Source of the DNA: Acanthamoeba sp. SK_2022b | Lineage: Eukaryota > Discosea > Longamoebia > Acanthamoebidae | Direction: 5' to 3' | Length of the DNA: 41,613 nucleotides | Assembly (NCBI GenBank): GCA_027943245.1 | Contig: JANDJZ010000317.1 | Coordinates: 1 to 41,613 of the forward strand | Part shown: positions 12,201 to 24,200 of the stretch, piece after piece | How positions within the stretch are numbered: position 1 is the stretch's first letter | How the letters are laid out: each line of letters begins with the position of its first letter | Translations under genes and position numbers: made by a program | The notes under the pieces: generated by a model | Seen by the model: the letters and a program-made list of their open reading frames with translations, nothing else | What the model was told of the DNA's origin: nothing | The model's database searches: none

Positions 12201-15200
12201 ACCTGCGCGCCGCTGATGCGCGCCTCGAAGGCCGCACCCGGGCCGGAGCCGAGGCCGATGATCTGCGCGCTGGTGGAGCTCGCCACGTTGGCCCAGAAGG
12301 AGACCGTCATCGCCTGGCCAAAGTTGTAGTTCACGAATCCGTCCACGCTGACTGCACCGCTGCCGCTGGCCAGGGCCAGGCCCTTGACGCCGGCGGTGGT
12401 GCTCGGGGCTCCGGTGGTGACGCCCGAGAAGAGGATGGTCTTGCACATGCCCGACGCGATCTCGTTGTCCTTGGGCAGCACGACCACGGTGCCGAGCACG
12501 TTCATCTGACCGCTCGTGCCGTTGGTGCGAAGGCTGACGCCCGAGGTGATGTTGAGCACGCCGCCCTGGAGCACGTTGAACGAGGCGCCGTTGTCGAGGT
12601 AGAGCGCGCCCGAGGTCCACTTGCCCGTGCCCGAGTGCTGCATGGTGCGGGTCGAGAGGTACTTGTTGGCGCTGCTCACCATCTCCAGGCTCTGCGTCAT
12701 GAGCGTGACGCCCGAGTCGGCCATGACGCCGCTCTGGAAGTAGAGGTCCTTGGTGATCTGGAGCGTGCCCGCGCCGTTGACGACGATGGTGCCCGTGTAG
12801 GCGAGGTAGGCGCACGCCATCGTGCCCTCGATGGTCACGTTGCCGGCCACCAGCGCGCACACGGTGTCCACTTGGAGACGCGCGCCGAAGGGCACCGTCA
12901 CGTTACCGCCGAGCAGGCGCAGCGAGGGCAGGCCCACGGTGACGCCCGCGGTCGCCGAGGCGCTCAGGCTGCCAGAGGTCATGGCGAGCGTGACGTACGG
13001 GTTGACCCACGATAGCGAGGGCATCACCACGACGGAACCGCCGGCGACGGCGATGTAGCCCTGGTCGAACACGTTGATGGTGCCAGCCAGCTGGGTCGTG
13101 CCGCCGACGAAGAGCAGCGAGCCCTGCACGTTGAAGGTCGTCGACTGGAGGTCGAAGACGCCAGCGGCCAGGGAGACCGTGGCGCCCGCCTGCACGGCAA
13201 AGGTGCCCGTGCCGCCGCCGCCGCCGCTCAGGTTGAGCGACGCGCCCGAGGCGACGGTGAGGGGGCCGTCGTTGGTGAAGGCGCCGGTGAAGGTGGCCGT
13301 GCTGCCGATGAACTGCAGCGTGCCCGCGTTCTCAAAGGCCGGCTGCGAGGAGACCGACGCGCCGGTGACGTTGAACGAACCGGCGGCACCGTTCTTGATC
13401 GACGAGCTGCCGGAGGTGAGGATGATGGGTCCGTCGAGCCAGGTGGCCTTGCCCTCGTTTATGAGGATCACGGTGCCGTCCATGTAGTGGTTCGCGGGCG
13501 AGAGGATGACCATCTTGCCCTGGATGATGAGGTTGCCGGCGCCCTTGAGGTAGCCGCCGTACCAGTAGAAGGTGCCCGTCACGACGATGTCGCCGTCGAG
13601 CGTGAGCGAGGTGCCGTCGACTAGCGTGATGTCCTTGAAGGCCGAGTTGGAGCAGTAGAAGTTGAGCGCGCCCGACACGAAGTCCAGCGTGCCCATGTTG
13701 AGCATCTTGCTGCCCTTGATGACGTTCACCGTGCCGCCGATGATCGACGTGTTGCCGCTGATCTCGTAGGTGCCCGACATGATGGCCGTCACGCTGTCGC
13801 TGTAGCGCATGACGCCGCTGCCCTCGACGCTGGAGCCGACCTCGAACCTCTGGGTGCCCGCGTTGAACTCGGCGATGGCCGACACGTCGGCCGTGCGCAC
13901 GAGACCCGTGTGGCTGCCGCCCGCAGAGAAGAGCGCCCTGCTGCCGGCGGCCACCTCGAGGGTGCCGTTGTTGGCGTAGCCACCCGCAAAGGTCGACGTG
14001 GTGGAGGCCTCCTGCTTGAGCCAGCTGCCGGAGTTCTGCACAAAGAGGCTCATGGTCCTGCTGCCCTTGGCGATGAAGACGGCCTTGTTGACCAGCTTGG
14101 CGTTGTCCGAGCCCAGCACGTCGCCGTCGATCCAGTTGATGGTGCCCTGGTTGAGGATGGCACGCGTGCTGACCTGCTTCTGCGCCGTCGACGTGATGTT
14201 GAGCGTGCCGGTGACGATGGTCGAGCCCGACTGAGTGGCCGATCCGGCCGTCCACACCATCTCGGTCACGCTGACGTTGGACCTGCCGGCCAGCGTGCCG
14301 CTGCTGTGCAACAGCGAGGGCCACACCTGGTTCGAGCAGCACGAGTCCACGACACCCGACGAGAGGATCACCTTGTCGAGCGTGAAGTTGTTGGACTGGA
14401 ACTGGATGGTGCCACCCGCGGCGGTGAGCGCCTGGCCAAAGTCCTTGGCGTCGCCATCGAGGATGTTGAGCACGCCGCTGGTGGCAGCGAGCGTGGCGCT
14501 GGGCCCAGACACGGTCACGCTGCCCGCGAGGTCGAGCTGGCCGCCGGCGACGACGGTCGAGCCAGAGATCGTGAGCGAGGAGCCCTGGGCGACGTCGAAC
14601 TCGCCGCCGGTGAAGGAGGCGAAGCCCGAGACGGCGATCGAGGCGCTGCTGCTGCCGCCGTTGGCAAAGGTGGCGTTACCCTGCACGTCCACGCTGCCGG
14701 CGTTGGCGAGCGAGCCAAAGGTGATCGCGCTGCCGCTGGGAATCTGCACTGAGCCGGCGTTGACGAGCGTGCCGGGGTTGAGCGTGCTGGAGCCTGCGGT
14801 GCTCTTGGTGAGGAGGCCGTTGTTGCTGAACACGGAGAAGGTGCCCGTCGAGGCGTCGCGGGCAAGCTGCTGGCCGGAGCAAGCGACCGTGAAGGTGGCG
14901 CTCGCCGCATTGACAAAGGTGGCGCGGTTGCCGAATGCGATGTTGCCGTTGGTCCACGACGTGGAGGCCTGGTTGACGACCGTGGCGCCGTTGATCGTGC
15001 TGGTGCCGTTGAACTGCAGCGCCTGCGTGTTGACGACGGTCAGCGGGGCGCGGATGGTGCCGCCCGAAACGAGGCCCAGGCCATCGACGGTGAGCGTGGA
15101 CAGGCCGGTGAGGGTGCCCGAGTTCAGCTTGACGGACGGGAGCGTGACGTTGGCCATCAGGCAGACGGTACCGCCGCCGATGGTGAGATCGCCAAAGGTC

Positions 15201-18200
15201 GGCGTGGCGAGGAGCACGTGCACGTTGCCGCCCACGCTGCGGGTCTGGCTGGTCGTGAAGACCGCGTTGGCGCCGATGACCAGCGCGCCGCCGGTGACCT
15301 CCACGACTCCGCCCGAGAGCACGGATCCGTCGACGAGGCGCAGGATGTTGGCGGTCACGCGGAGCAGGCCGCTCTCGCTGATGTCAAGCTGAGTGGTGTG
15401 GTGCAGTCCGCCGCCGCCCAGCGCGAGCACGCCCGAGGGCACGCTGATGGCGCCGTAGTTGACGACGAACACGTTGACGCTCGAGGTGGAGGAGCCCACC
15501 TTGGTGATCTGGCCGTAGTTGATGAGCCTGCCGTCGGCGAGGCCGGCCATGGCGCCGGTGGACTCGAGGGCGAGGGTGCCGTTGTTGAGCAGCACGCCCG
15601 AGTTGGCAAAGGTCACAGTGCCGGCAACGCAACGGGTGAGGTTGGCGTTGACGACCACCACGGTATCGATGGTGAGCGTGCCGGTGGCGTTGAGGTAGAG
15701 CGTGCCAGTGGAGAGCACTCGGCCGTAGCCAGTCACGGTGCCGGCGTTGAGCTGGATCCACGTCGGCACCGAGACGAGGCCGTCGGCGATGAAAGTGCCG
15801 GTGCCGGACACGGTGAGCGACGCCAGCGAGGAGACGAGCTGGGTGTAGTCGAGCTGACCGCCGCTCACCACCACCGTGGCGTCGGTGTCGGGGTTGCTGT
15901 AGAGACCCGCGTAGCCGCCCGAGACGACGAGCGCCGTACCGAACGAGGTGACGTGCGCGTCGGACATCACGAAGAGCGAGCCGCTGGCCACGTTGGTGGC
16001 GCCCGAACTGGCGAGCTGACCGCTGACGATGGCCACGGCGGACGAGCCCTGCACCAAGAAGGTGCCGGCGTTGTTGATCCTCGCCGCACCCTCGAACGCG
16101 TTGGTGCCGCCGCTGACCTGCAGGGTAGCCGAGCTCGAGACGGTGATGGTGCCGCGGTAGACGCCGCCGCCGTTGAGCGCGAGCGCGCCACTGGAGAGGG
16201 CGATCGTGGCCTGCTCGTCGAGCTCGTTCCAGAAGCCGAGCGTGGCGAGCGCGGTGCTGGTGGACTTGTTCAGCTGGCCGTAGACGAGCAGCTGCGGGGG
16301 AGCGGCAGCGGTCTCGGTCGTCATGGAGTAGCCGGCCGACACCTGAACGTTCCACGTGGCGTTGGCCTGCACGCGGATGACGCCGAAGGTGGAACCGCGG
16401 ATGTTGCCGGCGGCCCAGGTGCCGCTGTTGACGATGTCGAGCAGCACGCCGGTGATGAACTTGTCGGCGGCCGAGTCGGCGATGAACTGCGACTGAGCGA
16501 CGATGGAGCCGTTGATCGAGGTGTACATCGTGCCGCCGGACATGCGGTAGGTGTCGGTCACGGTGAGCGTGCCCGTCAGAGAGACCGTGCCGCCGGTCTG
16601 CGTGAGCAGCGGGATGGTGAAGTCGGTGTTGCCCAGGGCGAGCTGGCCGCCGGTGACGTTGAACGGCACCACGGGAGTGGGCAGCGCGTTGTTGTAGAGC
16701 TGGATGGTGCCCGAGGCCACCTGGAGGTAGGCGCCCAGGTTGACCAGCTGCGAGCTCGCGGCGAAGGTCAGCACGGAGCCCTGGCACACGGTCGCGCCCG
16801 AGTTGTCGTAGAGACCGCCGTCGCCCACCCACATCAGACCGCCGGTGAAGCTCGAGGCCTGGAGGCGCAACTGGCCGTAGACCTGGAAGACACCGCCGGT
16901 CACCGCCAGCCTGCTGCCGACGACGCCGGTCGCCGTGAGCACGACCGTATCGGCGGCCACCTGCATGAGACCCGAGCCGGCCGTCTGGACCTGGCTGTCG
17001 ATGAGGTGCAGGCCGCCGGAGAAGGCGAGCGTGGCACCGTCGGCCACGTTGAGCGGGGTGGAGTAGGAGCCGCCGCCGGCCAGGCTGAGGCCGCCCTGGG
17101 CGACGTTGAGCGTGGCGCTGTGGTCGAACGGCCACTGGATGGTGTTGGTGCTCGTGCCGGTCTTGATGAACACGCCCTTGTTGACGAAGGCGCAGTTGAC
17201 GCCCGCGCTGGCGAGCCAGTTGTTGGCGGCCGTCGTGCTGGCCGTGAACGTGCCCGTGGCGTTGTTGAGGAACACGCCGCCGGCCAAACCCTGAATGTTG
17301 CCCGCAGTCCAGGTGGCGGTCGCCCCGTTGAAGAGGATGCCGTCCTGCAGGACCTTGGCGCCCGAGCCGCTGATCTGGAGGTTGGTCGTGGAGACCAGCG
17401 AACCGGTGCCCTGGAGCGTGCCCGCCGACCACTGCAACGCGCCCAGCACGGTGACGATGCCCAGCTTGTTCAGGGCGCCGCCCGACATCGAGAGCGAGGT
17501 CATGGTGATGTCGTAGGTCGACGTGTCCAGCGTGCCGCCGGTTATGGTGATGGGCGGGAAGGCCGCGTTGAGGTTGGACGTGTAGATGCCCATGAAGCCG
17601 CCCGTCACGATCACGCCCTTGCCGATGTTGGCCAGGTGGGCCGGGTCGGCGAGGTAGAGCGTGCCGCCGGTCGACAGCGTGAGACCCGAGCAGTTGTAGA
17701 GGCCCAGCACGAAGTTGATGCCGCCGGTGCTGGTGAAGTTGGACGAGGCGTCCACGGTCACGCGGGTGCTCGGCATGAAGGACTGGCTGCCGAGGCCGAG
17801 CGCGTTCGCGTTGGATAGCACGAGGCGCGACGCCGACGTGACGACAAAGTCGCCCGTGTGGATGCCGCCGCCGTCGATGGCCAGCACGGCGCCGTTGTCG
17901 ACCGTCACGAGGCCGTGGTTGTCGAACTGGGTGGCGATGCTGGTGCCGCTGGGGCTGCTGGCCACGCGGAAGTTACCGTTGTTGGTGAACACCGGCAGCT
18001 TCATGCTCGTAGACGGGTTGCCGATGTTGCACGACGCGGCGCAGTTGACGACGAACGTGCAGTTGGCGCTGTTGACGAAATCGGCCCCGTTGGCGAACGA
18101 GATGGTGCCACCGAGCAGGCTCGTGCTCGTCTGACTCGCAATACGGCAGGTGTCGACCGTCTTGGTGCCGGTGCCGGACAAAACGATGTTGGCCGTCGGC

Positions 18201-21200
18201 GTGAAGGTGAGCAGGCCCGGCCCGGAGATGGTGCCGTTGGTGAACTGATACTGGCCGGCGACGGTAACGTTGCTCTGCAGGGAGAGCGTGCCGGTCGAGT
18301 GGGTGACGTTGGAGAGGGCGATCATCTGACCCTGCAGGTCGACAAGGCCGCCCGAGATGCTCAGCGGCGGGAGGTCGACGACGCTGGCGGGCAGGGCGGT
18401 CAGCACAAGACTGCCGCCGGAGACGGTGATCGGGTTGGCGCCGAGCAGGACTGACTGCGTGGTGGCGAAGGTGAGCGAGCCAGAGGCAATCTGGGTAGAG
18501 CACGACGAGCAGTTGTAGGCGCCCGACATGGTGACGCTGCCGCCCGACACAACGAGGCCGACGCCCTGCGCCAGGAGCGACGAGCCCGGGGCGAACGCGT
18601 GGGAGCCCGCCGAGAACAGCAGCTGGCCGGCCAGCGCGCTCACGGTCGAGTTGGTGTCGTAGAAGCTGTCGGAGCCGGCCAGCGCGAGCGCGCCGGAGCC
18701 TGACACGGTCAGGGAGCCCTTGTGGTCCCAGTCGCAAGAGATCGTCGAAGAGCCGGTGCCGCTCTTCACGATCGAGCCCAAGTTGGCGAAACGGCAGGCA
18801 CCGGCGGCGCTGGCGGACATGTCCGCAGTCGTGGTCGCGGCGATGGTGAAGACGCCGGTGTTGCGGAGGAGAGCGCCCGACGAGGCGGCGATGGAGCCGC
18901 TCACCCACTGAACGCTGGCTGCTGTGTTGAGCGTGGCAGCCTGGAGGGTCTTGGTCGAGCCGCTGAGGGTCACCGGACCCTTGGCCTGCACGGTGATGCC
19001 CGACAGCGCGCCGCCGTTCCACACCATCGCGTTCTTGACGGTCACCGCCGAAGCTCCAGCGCCGGCGAGCGTGGCACCAGCGTCGACGGAGAGACTGGTC
19101 AGGGTCAGCGGCACCTTGACGTAGGCCAAGCCGCTTCCGGACACGGAGAGCGTCTGGTTGGAGTCGACGATGTTGGGCGAGGCGAGCGTGAGGTTGCCCC
19201 CGCTCACGCTGGCCGTCGACACTTGCCAGGCCGCCGAGCTCGTGGAGTTGACCAGCACGATGCCCGAGTTCACGTTGACCGTGCCGGCGGAGCGCATCGT
19301 GGCGCTGCCCATCACGGTGAGGACGGTGCCGCTGGCGCCGTTGAAGGACAGGGCGCCGCTCGAGTCCACGCTGACGTTGCCGCTGATCGCGCCACCACCG
19401 TTGAGAGCCAGCTGCGCGCCCGAGAGCACGCTCACCGAGTTGGCGGTGGTGACGGGCCAGCCGATGACCGCACTGCCGGAGGAGACCAGCGCGCTGAAGA
19501 GGTTGAGCTGCGGCTGAGTCGCCTGCGGGGACGAGGTCGAGAGGGTGGCCTGCTGCGCGGTGAAGTTGCCGTAGCTGTTCCACGTCGCGCGCAGAGAGCC
19601 CGTCATCGAGCCGCTGTTCCAGTTCACCGCCGACTGGGTGTTGAGGGTACGCGTGACCAGGGCCACGTTGCCGGTGACGACCAAGGTGCCGTTGACGTTG
19701 GTGACACCCACGTCCTCGTGACTACCGCCTGACCAAGAGAAACCGCCATTGACCTGAACCGTGCCGCTTCCCTTGACAGCGCTTCCCGTCTATCCAAAAC
19801 AAAAATAAAATAAATCAATAACAAGAGCGCCAATAGAAACAACAACTGTGCAGGGCACCGCGTACCTGGGTGAGGGAGGCGGTGGTGAGGGTGATGCGAC
19901 GGTAGGGCAGGAGAAGCGAGCCGGAGCCAGAGAGGGAGAGGGCGTTGACCGTGGCGGACGCGGACAGGGTTACAGTCCCCGTGGTGCTGACGATCGCCGT
20001 GTCCACGCTGCGCGGCACGAAGCCGGTGCTCCAGCAGGAGGCCGTGAACCAGTTGCCGCCGGAACCGCAGGTCCAGGTGGCGTTGGTCGCCGCAAGGGTC
20101 GAGGAGCAAGTCGGGCCAGAGTAGGTCGACGTGCAGACGCACGCGTTGTTGACGCAGGTGCCGCGGTTGTTGCACTTGGACGTGCACGAGTCGGCGCAGG
20201 CCGCGCCCATGGTGCTGCTGCTGCAGGTGCAGGTGGCCGTAGCGACGGTGCACGTTCCTGAACCGCTGCAGTTGTAGGGGCACACGTAGGCGGACATCGT
20301 GAACTGCGTGGCCTGGTAGATGGGCCACATCGTGAGGGAGGTGCCGGGCACCAGGCCGCTCGTGGTGCGGAACTGCTCGCCCGAGTACGAGGCGTAGCTG
20401 ATGAGACCGAACGTCTGGCTAGGCTGCGGGCGGAAGTCGTTGGTGTACGTGATGCCGAGCGTGCCGTCAAAGTTGGCAGTGCCGTTCGACAGAATGCGCG
20501 GGAAGTTCGTGTCCGGCACGACACCGCCGACGTTCAAGATCAGCTGCGCCGTTGCGCCCAGACTGAAGTTGCCGTTGATGCTGGTGGTCTTGCTGACAGT
20601 CCACGAGGCGGTGGCCAAGTTGAGCGAGCCAGCGATGTAACCCGTGGCGGCGTTGCCTGAGGGTGGCCACACAGGGAATGTGGTGGGTGAGATCACCGAT
20701 TGATTATTATACGCGTATACAAAGGGAGGCGACCACGTACCGGCATTGACGCCGTTTCCGTTGATGCTGAAAGAGCCGTCGAGGAGCGTGTGCGTCTTGG
20801 CCGAGTTGGCAAGGGTGAGGACACCGGCGTGCGCCTGAGTCACGCTGCCGCCGCGCATGGTGACGGCGCCCTGCAGCCACCAGTAGGCGCGGTGGGTGTC
20901 GAGGCTGCCGGCGTTGACGTCCACGTCCCAGTCGATGTAGACCGTGCGGTAGTTGCTGTACTTGCCCATCTTGCCCAGCACCACGATCTTGGGGCTGCCG
21001 CTGCCGACGTACATGCGGTAGTAGTCGAAGCAGTTGTGGCACAGGTTGTAGAAGCAGGCGCCACACGGGTAGGTGTAGCTGTTGTAGACGTCGAACGTGG
21101 CCGTCGAGCCGATGATGAACTGCGCGCCGGCGTAGCCGTACCAATCGCCGCGGTTCCAGCGGGCGTAGCCGTTGAGCTGCAGGACGCTCAAGAACAGGTG

Positions 21201-24200
21201 ACGCGTCGACGCCGAGTCGAGCTGCAGCGAGTTGACGGTCCAGTTGCCCGTGCCCGTGACCGACGAGGCGACCCAGTTGGCGTTGGTGACGTAGAACTGG
21301 CCGTTGACCTCGAGCGTGCCGGAGCCAGAGATGGTGAAGCTCGTGGCCGAGGCGTCGTAGGTCGCGAAGCTCAGCCAGCCGGCGCTCAGGGACATCGTGG
21401 ACACCCGCACGGAGGAGCCAATCTGGAAGTAGGCGTAGCCGCCGACAAAGCTCGAGGTCGCCACCGTGTAGCTGCCGTAGGCGTTCACCATGCCGCCGGT
21501 GCTGTAGACCACCGTGCCGCTGCCGCTCACCGAGGACGTGGCCGTCAGCGTGCTGTAGCCGCCGGCGAACTGGAGGGCCGCGCCGGCCGCCACCTGCACC
21601 ACACCGCCGAGCGTGGCGTTGCTCGTCGAATTGAGCAGGCCGCTGCTGACCTGGAGCAGGTTCTTGTTGACCAGCGGCAAAGCCCAGACCGAGCTGCCCA
21701 CGCTGTTGACCAGCGTGCCCTCGTTGATGAACGAGCTCTGCGCCGGGAGCGACGCACGGAAAACGGCCGTGGCCGAGGCGGTGAAGTTCTGGAAGTTGTA
21801 GAACGACTGGCCGCTGGACATGTAGATGTCGCCCGACGACCACACGACCGATCCGACGTTGACGGTCTTGCGGCCGAGGAGGGTCGCCGGCGAGCCCGTG
21901 ACGAACGAGGCGTTGCCCGCGAGGATGATGGCTCCGCTGCCGGTGTGCGAGCCACCGCTCATGGTGAGCTGACTGATGGTGATGTTGTTGGTGCCAGTCA
22001 GGAAGCCGCCGCCCTGCGTGAGCTTGGACAGCGTGAACGTGTTGTTGAGGAAGTCCACCGTGCCGTCCGTGATGTTGAGCGACGGGAACGCCGCCGGCAC
22101 GGTCTCGAAGTAGATGTAGCCTCCCGCAACGTTCAGGACCGAGCCCAGGCTCACCCAGTTGGTGCTGCGCTTGAAGGTCACCAGACCGCCGCTGACCGCG
22201 GTCGTGCCCGACACGGCGTACGTGCCGCGGAGCTCGACGGCGGGAGTTTTGGAGAAGGTGATGCTGCCAGCGCCCTGGATGGTGCCCGCAACGTCGAGCG
22301 TGTAGTAGCCTCCGACGAAGTCGATGGTGCCAGCCGTGCCCACGGTGAAGGTGCCAAAGTTGATGCCGCCGGACGCCGACGAGAAGCCCAGCACGCCGCC
22401 AGTACACGAGAGGGAGCCGTAGTTGTTGAGCGTGAGGGAGACGACGTTGGACTGCGAGGACTTCACGATGGTGCCGTTGTTCACCAGCGAGGGCTGCGCG
22501 GTCGAGGGGCTGGGGGCCCACACGGTGTTCTCCGAGCCGTACGGGTAGCTGGTGTAGACGTTTCGCGGCGAGTTCATGTACAGCGTGCCGTTGGGCCCGT
22601 TCTCGAAGACCGACGCGTCATGCTGGTAGAAGTGACCACCCTCCCACGACACCTGCGTCGTTCATAGATGTACGACATCGCGATGATAAATTAGGCGAGG
22701 CCTTGCCAATACGTGCAAAGCCAGGGAGGGAGGAGTGCGCGTACGTTGCCGTAGTTGCGGAGAAGGCGGGCGAGATGCTTCTCGCCGATGGTGGAGAGCG
22801 TGAGCGTGGTGTCGATTACGACGGTCTTGCCCGTGCCGGTCATGTAGCCCTGGCTCCAGGTGCTGGGCTCGACGATGGACAGGCTGCCGGTGCCGGTCAG
22901 CTCTCCGCCGTCGAGCACCAGCACGGGCAGGGTCATGTCCCACTGGGTCATGTCCACCGTGCCGCCGGAGACCTGCAGCTTGGAGCCCACGCTGTCGCCG
23001 TCAAAGATCGTGCCGGGCGTCATCACGTAGTGATCGCCGTCGATCTGCATGCCGGCCTTGGGGAACATCGTGTAGCCTCCGGTAATCCACAACCGACCGA
23101 GGTTGATGAACGAGCAGTAGACCTTGCTGACGCCGCTGGCAAACTCGATGGTAGACGCAGCGTCGCCGCGGATGGTGGCGTTGACGTCGACAACGGCGCC
23201 GCCGAACGCGATGATGCCGCCGGTGAGCGCCTGGTAGTCGCCCGCGGCGCTGTAGCTGCCGCCGGAGAGGAAAAGACGCCCGGCCGTGACCTCGGTGTGG
23301 TTGAAGTTCTCGAAGTAGAGGCCGATGTTGGCCGACACGGCCGCACCGCGGCTGCGCACAACACCGTAGTTGCTGAAGCGGGCCTGGAGAGAGCCGACGA
23401 GGCCGATGCTGTAGCCACTGCCTGACGGCTGCACGACCTCGAACAGGGCGTTGGGCGAGTTGACGAACACGCCCGCGTCGATGCCCGCGCCGCTGCCGCC
23501 GATCCACTGGGTCAGGTTGTTGTTGATCACCGGGCGGCTGAAGCCGAACGAGCTGCCGGCGAGGATCTGCAGGGTGCCGTCCAACACGGTGCTGCCCGAG
23601 CCGGTCATGTTGCCTCCGCTCCAGGCGTAGGTGCCGGGCACGGTGATCACGCCCGAACCATGGAGCACGCCGCCGGACTGGGCGCCCGACGGGATGGTCA
23701 CGTTCCAGGCCTTGAGGTCGAGCGTGCCGCCCGAGAGCGCGAGCACGGGGAAGGGCGCGGGGAGCGCCTCGAAGTTGGCCACGCCGGCCGACACGCGCAG
23801 GGTGGGACCGAACGAGGTGAACGTGATTCCGCGGCGGAAGTTGGCCACGCCGCCGTCGACGATGGAGTCGTTGGTCGAACGCAGGTCGGCGAACACGTTG
23901 CTCACGCCGCCGGAGAACTTGAAGTTGCCGCTGCCGGTCAGCTGGCACGTGGTGGCGAGCGTGTGCTGGTCGGTGTTGTCCGACCCCGAGAAGGACACCT
24001 GAGCGCCCGCGCCGGCCTCGTAGCGCGAGTTGGCGCAGCTGCCGCCGCCCGCGAGCACGAGGTTGCCGGCCGTCGAGTTGACCAGCGCGTTGGCTCCGTC
24101 GTTGTTGAACACCATGGCGATGGAGGCGGAGTTGGTCCAGCTGGACTTGGCGACGAGACCGTAGTTGTCGAACACGCCGGGCGCGTTTCCCGAGGTGGTG

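Noticed and set aside
9260..13015. Plus-strand ORF of 1,251 codons opposite exon 21
   Set aside because: Same composition as other antisense shadows; the minus strand here encodes the recognisable LamG-like domain.
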